Below are positions 9,380 through 19,504 of a stretch of DNA of 64,000 nucleotides, piece after piece. This DNA comes from Paraburkholderia atlantica (GTDB taxonomy: Bacteria > Pseudomonadota > Gammaproteobacteria > Burkholderiales > Burkholderiaceae): NCBI RefSeq assembly GCF_009362785.1, contig NZ_WHNQ01000006.1:124001-188000 (forward strand), written 5' to 3'. Within the stretch, counting starts at the first letter, position 1, and every line of letters begins with the position of its first letter. The notes under the pieces were generated by a model, which searched no databases, was not told the origin of the DNA, and worked only from the letters and a program-made list of their open reading frames with translations. Position numbers and translations under genes: made by a program.

Positions 9380-9534
9380 GGGCGCGCGAGTAGGGCGTCC
9401 GCCGGGGCGCCGCGCGGCGACTCGGGCGCGCGATCCGCACACGCTCCCTACGTCGAGCACACCGCGCGACAGGCAAGCCCGGCGCTTCGTCTACAATCTC
9501 GCCTTTACCCCATAGTTTGTCAGGAAGTCCGCAG

Positions 9535-10965
9535 GTGTCCCGAACTGCCCCCCAACGTCGCTCGCCGCGGCGCTCATCGAAGCATGCGAAGGCGCACGCC
9601 CCGGCGCCGGCGCCCGTCATTACCGGCAACGAACCGGTCATCGAAATCGTTTCGCTCGATATGGAAGCGCGCGGCGTGGGCCGCACCGCGAGTAAAGACG
9701 GCACGCCAGGCAAGGTCGTGTTCGTCGAAGGCGCACTGCCGGGTGAACTCGTCAGTTATTCGACGCATCGCAGCAAGCCGAAATACGAGCAGGCCGAAGT
9801 CGTGCAGGTGTTCCGCGAAAGCGTGATCCGCACGACGCCGAAATGCACGTACTTCAACATCTGCGGCGGCTGCTCGATGCAGCATCTCGACATGCGCGCG
9901 CAGGTGGCGGTCAAGCAGCGTGTGCTCGAGGACAACCTGCAGCATCTGGCGAAGCTGCGCCCCGAGACGGTGTTCCGGCCGATTCACGGGCCGTCCTGGG
10001 GTTATCGCTATCGCGCGCGGCTCGCGGTGCGCTATCTGCCGGAACGCGGCGGCATGCGCATCGGCTTTCACGAGAAGAAGAGCAGCTATATCGCCGACAT
10101 GAAGACCTGCGAGGTGCTGCCGCCGCATGTGTCGGCGATGCTGATGCCGCTGCGCTTCATGGTCCGCAAGCTGTCGATCTACGACCGTATGCCGCAGCTC
10201 GAGCTCGCCGTCGGCTCGTCGGTCACGGCGCTCGTCGTGCGCAACCTCGAACCGCTGACGGCTGAGGACGAGCAGGTGCTGCGCGAGTTCGCGGACGAGC
10301 ACAACGTGCAGTTCTGGATCCAGCCTGGCGGTCCCGACACGGTCACGCCGCTTTATCCGCTCGACGTGCAGCTCGACTACACGCTGCCGGAATACGGCAT
10401 CCGCATGCCGTTCAAGCCCACTGATTTCACCCAGGTCAATCACGCGATCAATCGTGTGCTGGTGAGCCGCGCGTTGCGCCTGCTGGCGCCGGCACGCACC
10501 GACCGCGTGCTCGACCTGTTCTGCGGGATCGGCAATTTCACGCTGCCACTCGCGCGAATTTCGCGGGAAGTGGTCGGCATCGAGGGCAGCGAAGTGCTGA
10601 CCCAGCGCGCGCTCGCGAACGCGGAACTGAATGGCGTCGCCGGGCATACGTCGTTCGCGTGCCGCAACCTGTTCGAAGTGAGCGCCGACGACCTGCGCGC
10701 GCTCGGCCACTTCGACAAGTTCCTGGTCGACCCGCCGCGCGAAGGCGCGCTCGCGATCGCGAAGGCGCTCGCGGAGATCGCGCAGAGCGGCAACGGGCCG
10801 CTGCCGAAGCGCATTGTCTACGTGTCGTGCGCGCCGGGCACGCTCGCGCGCGATGCCGGGCTGCTCGTGCATGAGGCCGGCTATCGGCTGGTGGGCGCGG
10901 GCGTCGTCAATATGTTCCCGCATACGTCGCACGTGGAATCGATTGCGCTGTTCGAGCGCGATTGA
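9535..10965 (+). CDS. rlmD: 23S rRNA (uracil-1939-C5)-methyltransferase RlmD
   Basis: 476 residues from a GTG start at 9535, preferred over an upstream TTG because AGGAAG lies 7 bases before it. After a basic tail there is a TRAM-like domain ([20 protein letters not shown]), then the Fe-S cysteines C104, C110, C113 ([10 protein letters not shown]) and C192, and the SAM methyltransferase fold with [16 protein letters not shown]. The catalytic Cys432 is in [12 protein letters not shown], preceded by VDPPREGA. It makes m5U1939 in 23S rRNA. The gene is monocistronic by context and ends in a strong bidirectional terminator shared with bamD. Confidence 0.95.
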   Translation: MSRTAPQRRSPRRSSKHAKAHAPAPAPVITGNEPVIEIVSLDMEARGVGRTASKDGTPGKVVFVEGALPGELVSYSTHRSKPKYEQAEVVQVFRESVIRTTPKCTYFNICGGCSMQHLDMRAQVAVKQRVLEDNLQHLAKLRPETVFRPIHGPSWGYRYRARLAVRYLPERGGMRIGFHEKKSSYIADMKTCEVLPPHVSAMLMPLRFMVRKLSIYDRMPQLELAVGSSVTALVVRNLEPLTAEDEQVLREFADEHNVQFWIQPGGPDTVTPLYPLDVQLDYTLPEYGIRMPFKPTDFTQVNHAINRVLVSRALRLLAPARTDRVLDLFCGIGNFTLPLARISREVVGIEGSEVLTQRALANAELNGVAGHTSFACRNLFEVSADDLRALGHFDKFLVDPPREGALAIAKALAEIAQSGNGPLPKRIVYVSCAPGTLARDAGLLVHEAGYRLVGAGVVNMFPHTSHVESIALFERD

Positions 10966-10981
10966 GTCGCGCGGCGAGCAG

Positions 10982-11021
10982 AAACGAAAACGCCACGACC
11001 TCGGTCGTGGCGTTTTCGTTT
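10982..11021. terminator. Bidirectional terminator between rlmD and bamD
   Basis: A perfect 19-bp inverted repeat (10982-11000 with 11003-11021) with a two-base centre, A-rich on the left and T-rich on the right, so it can terminate both convergent transcripts. It lies 16 bases after the rlmD stop. Confidence 0.9.
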
Positions 11022-11058
11022 TCAGACGACGCTCAGTGTGCCGTCGGCGCGTGAGGCG

Positions 11059-11919
11059 TCAGAACTGCCACCACGACTTCGCCGTGCCGGGCCGTGCGTG
11101 GCCGGTCACGTACGGGCTGTCGGGGAAAGTGCCGGCCAGCACGCGACGCGTGTCGTCAGCGAGTTGCTGGTTGTTCAGCTTCTCGTACGACAGAATCATG
11201 ATGTGCAGCGCGTCTTCGATGGCCGGCGCGTTCTTGTACTCCCGCAAGGCGAGCTGCGCGCGGTTGATCGCGGCGACATAGGCGCCGCGGCGATAGTAGT
11301 AGTCCGCCGCGTGGACTTCATGCGATGCCAGCGCATTCACGATGTAGCGCATGCGCTGCGCGGCGTCCGGCGCGTACTTGCTGTTCGGGAAGCGGTCCAC
11401 CACGACCTTGAACGCGTCATACGACTCGCGCAGCGACTTCGGATCGCGCTCGCTCATATCCTGGCCCGAGAAGCGGCCGAACAGACCGAGGTCGTCGTTG
11501 AAGTGGATCATGCCCTTCAGGTAATACGCGTAGGCGATGTCCGGGTGATCCGGGTGCAGCTGGATGAAGCGGTCGATGGCCTGGTCGGCAGCGGCGTTTT
11601 CGTTGTCTTTCCAGTTGCAGTACGCGACGTTGATCTGCGCCTGCTGGGCAAAGTGGCCGAACGGGTCACGGCCCTCGAGCAGCTCGAAATACTTCGCGCA
11701 CTTGCCCCAGTCACCACCGGTCAGGGCGTCGTTCGCCTCCGTATATAATTTGTTGTTGTTCCACGTTGCCGTTTCATCGGTCTTCTCCGGCAGGCCGTGG
11801 CAAGCCGCAACAGCGACGACGGCCGCGGCGCACGCAATGTATCCGGCCACTTTCCGGGCCGCCTTCTTGATGGCCGCCAAATTGATCGCCGCTTCAGTGA
11901 TGGTGTTCAAGGCTCGCAT
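11059..11919 (-). CDS. bamD: Outer-membrane assembly lipoprotein BamD
   Basis: 286 residues from the ATG at 11919 (GGAA just upstream); a longer in-frame extension overlaps the divergent rluD start and is less likely. The N-terminus is a signal with a lipobox ending at Cys40 (AVAAC-HG). The remainder is TPR-like helical repeats characteristic of BamD/Com[57 protein letters not shown] and the [16 protein letters not shown] repeat. BamD is the essential lipoprotein subunit of the BAM complex, anchored to the outer membrane and facing the periplasm. Divergent from rluD with 38 bases between starts. Confidence 0.95.
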   Translation of the reverse strand: MRALNTITEAAINLAAIKKAARKVAGYIACAAAVVAVAACHGLPEKTDETATWNNNKLYTEANDALTGGDWGKCAKYFELLEGRDPFGHFAQQAQINVAYCNWKDNENAAADQAIDRFIQLHPDHPDIAYAYYLKGMIHFNDDLGLFGRFSGQDMSERDPKSLRESYDAFKVVVDRFPNSKYAPDAAQRMRYIVNALASHEVHAADYYYRRGAYVAAINRAQLALREYKNAPAIEDALHIMILSYEKLNNQQLADDTRRVLAGTFPDSPYVTGHARPGTAKSWWQF

Positions 11920-11957
11920 TTTCCAGTCTAGCTTTACGTCCAGGTGACCCAGATTCA

Positions 11958-13208
11958 ATGACCCGCTCAAATACTCCAGGCACCGCAGGCGCCGGGAATG
12001 GCAACAAAGATTATAGCGTAAGCGCCGATCCGGCCGACGCGTTGGGCGTCGATTCCCTCGATGACGATTTCGCCGGCGACGCGCTCGCCGCGAGCGGTCC
12101 GCAAGGCTCCGCGGCCAAGGCGGCGCCCGTGCCCGTGCGCGCGGCCGACGAAGCGCCGCGCAGCGTCGTGGTACCCGACGAACTGGCCGGCGAGCGCCTA
12201 GACAAGGTGCTCGCCAAAGTATTCCCCGAGTTCTCGCGCAGCCGTCTGCAAAGCTGGATCGAGGCGCAGCGGGTGCGCGTCGACGGCAAGCCGGCGAAGA
12301 TCCGCCAGCCGGTGCCGCTCGGCGCCACGATCGAACTCGTGCCCGATCTGCTGCCCGAGCAGCTCGCGTTCACGCCAGAACCGGTGCCGCTCGAAATCGT
12401 CTACGAGGACGACACGCTGGTCGTCATCAACAAGCCGGCCGGCATGGTCGTGCATCCGGCTGCCGGCAATTGGAGCGGCACCGTGCTGAACGGACTGCTG
12501 CACCGCTATGGCGAGGCAGCGGCGGGTCTGCCGCGCGCGGGCATCGTGCATCGGCTCGACAAGGAGACTTCGGGATTGATGGTGGTCGCGCGCACGCTCG
12601 AGGCGCAGACCGACCTCGTGCGTCAGTTGCAGGCGCGCACGGTCAAGCGCCGCTACCTCGCGCTGGTGTGGGGCAACATGCCCGACGAAGGCACGATCGA
12701 CGCGCCGATCGGCCGCGACCCGCGCGAGCGCACGCGCATGGCCGTGGTGACGGGCGCGGCCGGCAAGCCGGCGCGCACGCATTTCCGGCGCGTGGCCTCG
12801 GCGATCTGGCAGCGTCAGCCGGTCACGGCGATCCACTGCGATCTGGAGACCGGGCGCACGCATCAGATTCGCGTGCATTGCGCGCATATCGGTCATCCGC
12901 TGCTCGGCGACCCCGTCTACGGACGCGCGCGCGGCAAGCGCTCGGTCACGCCGCTGCCGGACGGCTTCGCGCGCCAGGCGCTGCACGCGTGGCGGCTCGG
13001 CCTGATCCATCCGAAGACCGGCCGCTCGATGCAATGGCGCGCCGACGTGCCGGCCGACATCGAGGCGTTGTCTGCCGCGCTCGGTCTGGGTCGCGACGAC
13101 GCGGGCGAGTTCGACGACGCGTATGACGAGGACGAGGACTACGATGCATCGTTCGACGACGGCGCGTACGATGAAGACAGCGACCACGACGAGGACGATC
13201 ACGCATGA
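11958..13208 (+). CDS. rluD: 23S rRNA pseudouridine synthase RluD
   Basis: 416 residues. An N-terminal ~65-residue low-complexity segment precedes an S4 domain ([20 protein letters not shown]) and the RluA-type catalytic domain with [17 protein letters not shown]201 is the catalytic Asp. [19 protein letters not shown] is the family's second conserved block. It should form the pseudouridines of helix 69 (1911/1915/1917) in 23S rRNA. The last ~40 residues are strongly acidic and Tyr/Asp-rich, an unusual tail. rluD overlaps pgeF by four bases (ATGA), implying coupled translation. Divergent from bamD, an arrangement common in proteobacteria. Confidence 0.93.
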   Translation: MTRSNTPGTAGAGNGNKDYSVSADPADALGVDSLDDDFAGDALAASGPQGSAAKAAPVPVRAADEAPRSVVVPDELAGERLDKVLAKVFPEFSRSRLQSWIEAQRVRVDGKPAKIRQPVPLGATIELVPDLLPEQLAFTPEPVPLEIVYEDDTLVVINKPAGMVVHPAAGNWSGTVLNGLLHRYGEAAAGLPRAGIVHRLDKETSGLMVVARTLEAQTDLVRQLQARTVKRRYLALVWGNMPDEGTIDAPIGRDPRERTRMAVVTGAAGKPARTHFRRVASAIWQRQPVTAIHCDLETGRTHQIRVHCAHIGHPLLGDPVYGRARGKRSVTPLPDGFARQALHAWRLGLIHPKTGRSMQWRADVPADIEALSAALGLGRDDAGEFDDAYDEDEDYDASFDDGAYDEDSDHDEDDHA

Positions 13209-14068
13209 GCGCCAATCTGCCGGAGCTGGGTTTTGCCGATGTCGTGCAACCCGCATGGAACGTATCGCCGCGCGTGCGCGCGCTCGTCACCACGCGCGAC
13301 GGCGGCGTCAGCGACGCGCCGTTCGGCCGCTGGCGCGACGGCGCTGACCAGCCCGGCGGGCTGAATCTGGGCATGAAGACCGGCGACGATCCTGCTGCGG
13401 TCGCGAGCAACCGCGCACGGCTCGTCGCGCTTACCGGCGTTCGCGAGGCCGCGTGGCTCGAACAGATCCACGGCGCCGGCATCGTGCGCGCCGAGGATGC
13501 GCTCGCGCACGCGCGCGAGCATGGCGCGCCGGCGCGCGCCGACGCGAGCGTGACCGATCGCGCCGGCATCGCGTGCGTCGTGATGGTGGCCGATTGCATG
13601 CCGGTGCTGTTGTGCGACGAAGCGGGGCGCGCGGTCGGCGCCGCGCATGCCGGCTGGCGCGGACTCGCGGCGGGCATCGTCGAGCAGACCGCCGCGCGCG
13701 TCGCGGCGTTGGCGGGCGTGCCGGCGAGCGAGTTGCATGCGTACCTCGGACCGTCGATCGGACCCGACGCATTCGAAGTCGGCGCAGACGTGCGTGACGC
13801 TTTCATGACTGATGTCGACGGCGCACAACGCGATGCGACCGCGAAGGCGTTCGTCGCACATCCCGGGAATGCCGGCAAATATCTCGCCGATCTGCCAGCG
13901 CTCGCGCGTTTGCGCCTGCAGCGGCTCGGCCTTACGCGTATCAGCGGCGGCGATCTGTGCACGGTCACGCTGCGCGAACGTTTTTATTCGTATCGCCGTG
14001 ACCGCGAAACCGGCCGGATGGCTGCGTTGATCTGGATCGACGAACAGGCGCAATCCATTGCCGATTAA
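13205..14068 (+). CDS. pgeF: Peptidoglycan editing factor PgeF (laccase-domain, YfiH)
   Basis: 287 residues of the DUF152/multicopper polyphenol oxidase family. The metal-site residues are visible as H89 (QIHGAGIV), C131 ([12 protein letters not shown]) and H148 ([10 protein letters not shown]). Members have purine nucleoside phosphorylase-like or adenosine-deaminase activity in some organisms, and in E. coli the protein removes wrongly incorporated serine-containing peptidoglycan precursors. The gene is coupled to rluD by a 4-base overlap. Confident as to family; the physiological substrate here is inferred. Confidence 0.92.
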   Translation: MSANLPELGFADVVQPAWNVSPRVRALVTTRDGGVSDAPFGRWRDGADQPGGLNLGMKTGDDPAAVASNRARLVALTGVREAAWLEQIHGAGIVRAEDALAHAREHGAPARADASVTDRAGIACVVMVADCMPVLLCDEAGRAVGAAHAGWRGLAAGIVEQTAARVAALAGVPASELHAYLGPSIGPDAFEVGADVRDAFMTDVDGAQRDATAKAFVAHPGNAGKYLADLPALARLRLQRLGLTRISGGDLCTVTLRERFYSYRRDRETGRMAALIWIDEQAQSIAD

Positions 14069-14517
14069 TTCGGGGTAGCGCGCGCATCTCGTCATACTTT
14101 TAAAATCGAGCGGCGGTTTTATTTCGCGCGAATGCGCACCGGTTCAACACCTTTTTTGTTGCGCTGCCGGAAGACGGTCTAATAGCTCGAATCGCCCGCC
14201 TGCTCTGTGCCCGACCGAACGAATAAATATGCTTAAGTACCATGCGCCGTAGGACTTTTTCGATTTGCGTGCGGCCTGGAACATTTGATTCGCAAAAGCG
14301 CGATTTGCCATACAGGGAAAACGATAATTAAAAAAATATCGCACTGCGGCAAAATCGGGAGCAAGCATTGACATGCCTTGTGATGGGGAGCAAGAATGTT
14401 CCTTCTAAGCTCCTCCTCGTTCATGGGACAGGGTGTGACGAAGTCGCGAGCAATCGCTCCGTGCGCACGAACCTGCCTCTCAACCCGTCCGCAAGGACTT
14501 ACCGGTCAAAAGCAGGC
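14069..14517. other. Upstream region of the PHB operon
   Basis: A 449-base gap before phaC, the longest uninterrupted non-coding stretch of the first half of the window. It is noticeably AT-richer than its surroundings at 14280-14345. It holds the promoter candidate listed separately (14368-14397). I find no credible gene; short open frames here lack ribosome sites and codon bias. Confidence 0.5.
14368..14397 (+). promoter_or_regulatory. Sigma-70-type promoter candidate for phaC
   Basis: TTGACA at 14368-14373 and AAGAAT at 14392-14397 with an 18-base spacer. The well-studied Cupriavidus phaC promoter is TTGACA-18-AACAAT, so spacing and hexamers are nearly the same. It lies 121 bases before the phaC ATG. 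The match is suggestive but not proof. Confidence 0.6.
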
Positions 14518-16419
14518 ATGGCAGCATCTCATTCCTCAGCTTCCCCCAGCACGGACTCCTCGAAGGAGCAGACGCAGCAGGCCGGTACCAGCGGTGCATC
14601 GTCAGCCGCAGGCATGCAGCAATTTCTCGACGCCTGGATGAACGCCTGGCGTTCGTTCGGCGCTCAGCCCAACGGCGCGGCATTCCAGATACCTTCAATG
14701 CCGCAGATGCCGGACCTCGCGCAGATCACGGCGGGCTTTCCGCAAATCCCGGGATTTCCCGGCATGCCCGACTTCAGCAAGCTGGCCGCTGGCGCGCTTC
14801 CGGGGCTGAGCATTCCCACCGCCGCAATTCCGCCCGAGCGTTTGCAGAAGCTGCAGACCGACTATTCGCGCGAGGCGATGGAACTGATCCAGCAGGCCAC
14901 CACGTCGGCGATCAAGGCGCCCGAACTCAAGGACCGGCGCTTTAGCGCGGAGGCCTGGAGCCAGGCGCCGGCCTACGCGTTCACCGCCGCGTGGTATCTG
15001 CTGAATGCGCGCTATTTGCAGCAGATGGTCGACGCGCTCGACACCCAGCCGAAAACACGTGAGCGCATTCGCTTCGCAGTCCAGCAGTGGACCGCGGCGG
15101 CCTCGCCGAGCAACTTCTTCGCACTGAATCCCGAAGCGCAGAAAACGCTGCTCGACAGCAAGGGCGAGAGCCTGCGCCAGGGCGTGATGAACCTGCTCGG
15201 CGACATGCAGCGCGGCAAGATTTCCCAAACCGACGAATCGCGTTTCACAGTCGGCGAGAACCTCGCGAACACCGAAGGCTCGGTCGTGTTCGAGAACGAT
15301 CTGCTGCAGCTGATTCAGTACAAGCCGCGTACGGCGACCGTGCGCGAGCGGCCGCTCCTGATCGTGCCGCCGTGCATCAACAAGTACTACATCCTCGACC
15401 TGCAGCCCGAGAATTCGCTGGTCGCGCACGCGCTTGATTCGGGCCACCAGGTGTTCCTGATTTCGTGGCGCAACGCCGATCAGTCGATTGCGCACAAGAC
15501 CTGGGACGACTACATCGGCGAAGGCGTGCTCACTTCGATCGACACCGTGCGCCAGATCAGCGGCCGCGAACAGATCAATACGCTCGGCTTCTGCATCGGC
15601 GGCACATTGCTCGCCACCGCTCTGGCGGTGGCCGCGGCGCGCGGCGAACATCCGGCAGCGTCGATGACGCTGCTCACCGCGATGCTCGACTTCTCCGACA
15701 CGGGCGTGCTCGACGTGTTCGTCGACGAGGCGCACGTGCAGATGCGCGAGCAGACCATCGGTGGCAAGAACGGTGCGCCGCCGGGACTGATGCGCGGCAT
15801 CGAATTCGCGAACACGTTCTCGTTCCTGCGTCCGAACGACCTCGTGTGGAACTACGTCGTCGACAACTACCTGAAGGGCCGCACGCCGGTGCCGTTCGAC
15901 CTGCTGTACTGGAACAGCGACTCGACCAGTGTGCCGGGTCCGATGTACGTCTGGTATCTGCGCAACACGTATCTCGAGAACAAGCTGCGCGAGCCGGGTG
16001 CGCTGACCACTTGCGGCGAGCCGATCGATCTGTCGAAGATCGACGTGCCGACCTTCATCTACGGTTCGCGCGAAGACCATATCGTGCCGTGGCAAACCGC
16101 GTACGCGTCGGCGCCGCTGCTTACTGGACCGCTGAAGTTCGTGCTCGGCGCGTCGGGTCATATCGCTGGCGTGATCAATCCGCCCGCGAAGAAAAAGCGT
16201 AGTTTCTGGAAGCTCGAGAGCGACGCGAAGACGCTCCCCGAAAGCGCGGACGAATGGTTCGACGCGGCGACGGAAGTGCCCGGCAGCTGGTGGCCCGAAT
16301 GGACTGAGTGGCTCGATCAGTACGGCGGCAAGAAGGTGAAGCCGCGCGCCACGCTGGGCTCCGACGAATTCCCGGTCATCGAGCCGGCGCCGGGCCGCTA
16401 CGTGCGGCAACGGGAGTAG
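14518..16419 (+). CDS. phaC: Class I poly(3-hydroxyalkanoate) synthase PhaC
   Basis: 633 residues from ATG 14518. The catalytic triad is in place: C359 in the lipase-like box GFCIGGT, D520 in SREDHIVPW and H548 in GASGHIAG. PhaC polymerises (R)-3-hydroxyacyl-CoA into PHB on nascent granules. The N-terminal part contains a segment of Met/Pro/Gln-rich repeats (MPQMPDL, FPQIPGFPGMPDF) around residues 61-86, then the conserved DRRFSAEAW and the alpha/beta-hydrolase core (LIVPPCINKYYILDL). The length is slightly above C. necator PhaC (589). In-frame upstream codons are not used: they would overlap the promoter. First gene of phaC-phaA-phaB. Confidence 0.95.
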   Translation: MAASHSSASPSTDSSKEQTQQAGTSGASSAAGMQQFLDAWMNAWRSFGAQPNGAAFQIPSMPQMPDLAQITAGFPQIPGFPGMPDFSKLAAGALPGLSIPTAAIPPERLQKLQTDYSREAMELIQQATTSAIKAPELKDRRFSAEAWSQAPAYAFTAAWYLLNARYLQQMVDALDTQPKTRERIRFAVQQWTAAASPSNFFALNPEAQKTLLDSKGESLRQGVMNLLGDMQRGKISQTDESRFTVGENLANTEGSVVFENDLLQLIQYKPRTATVRERPLLIVPPCINKYYILDLQPENSLVAHALDSGHQVFLISWRNADQSIAHKTWDDYIGEGVLTSIDTVRQISGREQINTLGFCIGGTLLATALAVAAARGEHPAASMTLLTAMLDFSDTGVLDVFVDEAHVQMREQTIGGKNGAPPGLMRGIEFANTFSFLRPNDLVWNYVVDNYLKGRTPVPFDLLYWNSDSTSVPGPMYVWYLRNTYLENKLREPGALTTCGEPIDLSKIDVPTFIYGSREDHIVPWQTAYASAPLLTGPLKFVLGASGHIAGVINPPAKKKRSFWKLESDAKTLPESADEWFDAATEVPGSWWPEWTEWLDQYGGKKVKPRATLGSDEFPVIEPAPGRYVRQRE

Positions 16420-16523
16420 GTTTCACGCACGGGCTCGACGCGCGCGTCCGAAGTTGCTGCGCGGTCGGCCGGTGCATAGGTGTTTGGCAGGTGAATGAGC
16501 GTCTGGTTGATGAAGGCGTGAGA

Positions 16524-16544
16524 GCAACGCAAGTTGCAACGCAA
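16524..16544 (+). repeat. Direct repeat in the phaC-phaA gap
   Basis: GCAACGCAA occurs twice (16524-16532 and 16536-16544) with a 3-base separator, i.e. a 12-base period. The TGC/GCA-rich character is what PhaR-type regulators have been reported to recognise in other bacteria, so it is an operator candidate 56 bases before phaA; no proof. Confidence 0.4.
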
Positions 16545-16599
16545 TTTTTAACGTAACGGGCTGCGGCGCAGTTTGCCGGGGTGCCCTGAGGATATGGAA

Positions 16600-17781
16600 A
16601 TGACTGATGTTGTGATCGTATCGGCCGCTCGTACTGCAGTGGGCAAGTTTGGTGGGTCGCTGGCGAAGGTTGCCGCACCTGAACTCGGAGCGATCGCGGT
16701 GCGCGCCGTACTCGAACGGGCAGGCGTGAAGCCGGAACAGGTGAGCGAAGTTATTCTGGGCCAGGTGCTGACGGCGGGCTCCGGTCAGAACCCCGCGCGT
16801 CAGGCGCTGATCAAGGCGGGTTTGCCGTCGGCCGTGCCGGGCATGACGATCAACAAGGTTTGCGGCTCGGGTCTGAAGGCCGTGATGCTCGCGGCCAACG
16901 CGATCATCGCCGGTGATGCGGACATCGTCGTCGCAGGCGGCCAGGAAAACATGAGCGCCGCGCCGCACGTGCTGCCGGGTTCGCGCGATGGTTTCCGCAT
17001 GGGCGACGCGAAGCTGATCGACTCGATGATCGTCGACGGCCTGTGGGATGTGTACAACCAGTACCACATGGGCGTGACGGCTGAGAACGTCGCGAAGGAA
17101 CACGGCATCACGCGCGAACAGCAGGACGCGTTCGCGGCGCTGTCGCAGAACAAGGCGGAAGCCGCGCAGAAGTCAGGGCGCTTCAACGACGAAATCGTGC
17201 CGGTCGAGATTCCGCAACGCAAGGGCGAGCCGCTGCGCTTCGCCACCGACGAATTCGTGCGTCATGGCGTGACGGCCGAATCGCTCGCGGGCCTGAAGCC
17301 GGCGTTCTCGAAGGAAGGCACGGTCACGGCGGCGAATGCGTCGGGCCTGAACGACGGCGCGGCCGCGGTGCTCGTGATGTCGCTGAAAAAAGCGGAAGCG
17401 CTCGGCCTCACGCCGCTCGCGCGCATCAAGGCGTACGCGAACGCGGGTGTCGATCCGAAGGTGATGGGCATGGGCCCGGTGCCGGCTTCACGCCGCTGCC
17501 TCGAGCGCGCGGGCTGGACACCGGCCGACCTCGACCTGATGGAAATCAACGAGGCATTTGCCGCACAGGCGCTCGCCGTGCACAAGCAGATGGGCTGGGA
17601 CACGTCGAAGATCAACGTGAACGGCGGCGCCATTGCGATCGGCCACCCGATCGGCGCGTCCGGCTGCCGGATTCTCGTTACGCTGCTGCACGAAATGCAG
17701 AAGCGCGATGCGAAGAAGGGTCTGGCGTCGTTGTGTATCGGCGGCGGCATGGGTGTCGCGCTCGCGGTCGAGCGAGTTTAA
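16600..17781 (+). CDS. phaA: Acetyl-CoA acetyltransferase PhaA
   Basis: 393 residues, exactly the length of C. necator PhaA. ATG 16600 is preferred over ATG 16594: GAGG at 16588-16591 is 8 bases away and the product begins with the family form [19 protein letters not shown]. The acyl-carrying C88 ([11 protein letters not shown]), general-base H349 (GHPIGASGC) and C379 (LCIGGGMG) are all present. It condenses two acetyl-CoA to acetoacetyl-CoA, the first step of PHB synthesis, in the cytoplasm. The preceding 180-base gap contains the GCAACGCAA repeat, so some separate regulation from phaC is possible. Confidence 0.95.
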   Translation: MTDVVIVSAARTAVGKFGGSLAKVAAPELGAIAVRAVLERAGVKPEQVSEVILGQVLTAGSGQNPARQALIKAGLPSAVPGMTINKVCGSGLKAVMLAANAIIAGDADIVVAGGQENMSAAPHVLPGSRDGFRMGDAKLIDSMIVDGLWDVYNQYHMGVTAENVAKEHGITREQQDAFAALSQNKAEAAQKSGRFNDEIVPVEIPQRKGEPLRFATDEFVRHGVTAESLAGLKPAFSKEGTVTAANASGLNDGAAAVLVMSLKKAEALGLTPLARIKAYANAGVDPKVMGMGPVPASRRCLERAGWTPADLDLMEINEAFAAQALAVHKQMGWDTSKINVNGGAIAIGHPIGASGCRILVTLLHEMQKRDAKKGLASLCIGGGMGVALAVERV

Positions 17782-18008
17782 AGTACGTTGGGTACGCCGC
17801 GCGCGATCGCGACCGTTCGCGCGCGGCCTTCGCCGGCACAGGCGTCTGGCCGCGCCGCACGCCAACTGGCGGTGCAGCGCGCTGCAACAGGTGACTCGTG
17901 CCGGCAGTGCGCGTTGCCAGACGGTCGCCCGGCGGCAACGTGAACCAGCATCAGGCGAGGCACGAGGCCGCCGGCAGGCGCCTCGACAACGATAACGGAG
18001 TGTGGTTT

Positions 18009-18749
18009 ATGACACAGCGAATTGCGTACGTAACGGGCGGCATGGGCGGCATCGGCACCAGCATCTGCCAGCGTCTGCACAAGGAAGGCTTCAAGGTGAT
18101 CGCGGGCTGCGGCCCGAATTCGCCGCGCCGTGCGAAGTGGCTCGACGAGCAGAAGGCACTGGGCTACGACTTCGTCGCCTCCGAGGGTAACGTCGGCGAC
18201 TGGGAATCGACCAAGGCCGCGTTCGACAAGGTCAAGGCCGAAGTCGGCGAGATCGACGTGCTGGTCAACAATGCCGGCATCACGCGCGACGTCGTGTTCC
18301 GCAAGATGACGCACGAAGACTGGACCGCGGTGATCGACACCAACCTGACCAGCCTGTTCAACGTCACCAAGCAGGTGATCGACGGCATGGTCGAGCGTGG
18401 CTTTGGCCGCGTGATCAACATTTCCTCGGTGAACGGCCAGAAGGGCCAGTTCGGCCAAACCAATTATTCGACCGCGAAGGCCGGCATTCACGGCTTTACG
18501 ATGTCGCTCGCGCAGGAAGTCGCGACCAAGGGTGTGACGGTCAACACCGTGTCGCCGGGCTACATCGGCACCGACATGGTCAAGGCGATCCGCCCGGACG
18601 TGCTGGAAAAAATCGTTGCGACGATTCCGGTGCGCCGTCTCGGTCAGCCGGACGAAATCGGCTCGATCGTCGCGTGGCTCGCGTCGGAAGAATCAGGCTT
18701 CGCCACCGGCGCAGATTTTTCGCTGAATGGCGGCTTGCATATGGGCTGA
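18009..18749 (+). CDS. phaB: Acetoacetyl-CoA reductase PhaB
   Basis: 246 residues, the canonical PhaB size. GGAG at 17997-18000 precedes the ATG by 8 bases. SDR features: nucleotide fold VTGGMGGIG (8-16), NNAG at about 87-90, catalytic S140, Y153 and K157 (YSTAKAG). The N-terminus GGMGGIGTSICQRL and the CGPNSPRR segment fit the NADPH-preferring PhaB group. It makes (R)-3-hydroxybutyryl-CoA for PhaC. A 227-base gap separates it from phaA. Third gene of the operon, followed by phaR after 137 bases. Confidence 0.95.
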   Translation: MTQRIAYVTGGMGGIGTSICQRLHKEGFKVIAGCGPNSPRRAKWLDEQKALGYDFVASEGNVGDWESTKAAFDKVKAEVGEIDVLVNNAGITRDVVFRKMTHEDWTAVIDTNLTSLFNVTKQVIDGMVERGFGRVINISSVNGQKGQFGQTNYSTAKAGIHGFTMSLAQEVATKGVTVNTVSPGYIGTDMVKAIRPDVLEKIVATIPVRRLGQPDEIGSIVAWLASEESGFATGADFSLNGGLHMG

Positions 18750-18886
18750 GCCATCGGCGCGCCGGACCGGAAGGCGGCGTGCTTCGGCTCAGATGGTTTC
18801 GCCGGCGTCCCGGCTGCGCAATGTACGCTATTGCACAGCCCGGACGCCGTTTCCGCGTTTGCTTAACTCGAGCTTAAAGGCGTTAC

Positions 18887-19504
18887 ATGACTACTACTAC
18901 AAAGAAAACGGCCGAACGACTGATCAAGAAATATCCAAATCGTCGGCTCTACGACACCGAGACGAGCACCTACATCACGCTGACTGACGTGAAGCAGCTC
19001 GTGCTCGATCAGGAAGATTTCAAGGTGATCGATGCCAAAAGCAACGAGGACCTGACGCGTTCGATCCTGCTGCAGATCATTCTCGAAGAGGAGAGCGGCG
19101 GCCTGCCGATGTTCTCGTCGTCGATGCTGTCGCAGATCATCCGGTTCTACGGTCATGCGATGCAGGGCATGATGGGCACGTATCTGGAAAAGAACATCCA
19201 GGCCTTCATCGACATTCAGGCGAAGCTCGCCGACCAGTCGAAGAATCTGTATGAAGGCAAGGCGATGAACCCCGAGGTCTGGTCGCAGTTCATGAACATG
19301 CAGGCGCCGATGATGCAGGGCATGATGACCAGCTATATCGAGCAATCGAAGAACATGTTCGTGCAAATGCAGGAGCAGATGCAGAACCAGGCGAAGACCA
19401 TGTTCGCCACGTTCCCGTTCACGCCGGGCGGTGCGGTCAATGCGAGCAACGCGAGCAATGCGCCGGCTACGCCGCAGGGCAATCCGGAGCCGGAGAAGAA
19501 GTGA
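18887..19504 (+). CDS. phaR: Polyhydroxyalkanoate synthesis regulator PhaR
   Basis: 205 residues. The N-terminal PHB/PHA accumulation regulator DNA-binding domain (about 10-72) begins LIKKYPNRRLYDTETSTYIT and contains DVKQLVLDQEDFKVIDA; the second conserved domain (about 75-120, IILEEESGG...LSQIIRFYG) follows. The remainder is Met/Gln-rich, amphipathic and probably granule-binding, ending in an Asn/Ala/Pro-rich tail. PhaR in related bacteria represses phasin and its own gene and is titrated off DNA by PHB. Its position directly after phaB fits that role. No clear terminator follows. Confidence 0.94.
   Translation: MTTTTKKTAERLIKKYPNRRLYDTETSTYITLTDVKQLVLDQEDFKVIDAKSNEDLTRSILLQIILEEESGGLPMFSSSMLSQIIRFYGHAMQGMMGTYLEKNIQAFIDIQAKLADQSKNLYEGKAMNPEVWSQFMNMQAPMMQGMMTSYIEQSKNMFVQMQEQMQNQAKTMFATFPFTPGGAVNASNASNAPATPQGNPEPEKK

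Noticed and set aside
14144..14374. Short minus-strand ORF upstream of phaC
   Set aside because: No ribosome site, low-complexity product, overlaps the promoter candidate; no family resemblance.
14695..16410. A 571-codon open frame antisense to phaC
   Set aside because: It exists only because GC-rich coding on the other strand creates few stops; the product is Arg/His-rich with no domain.
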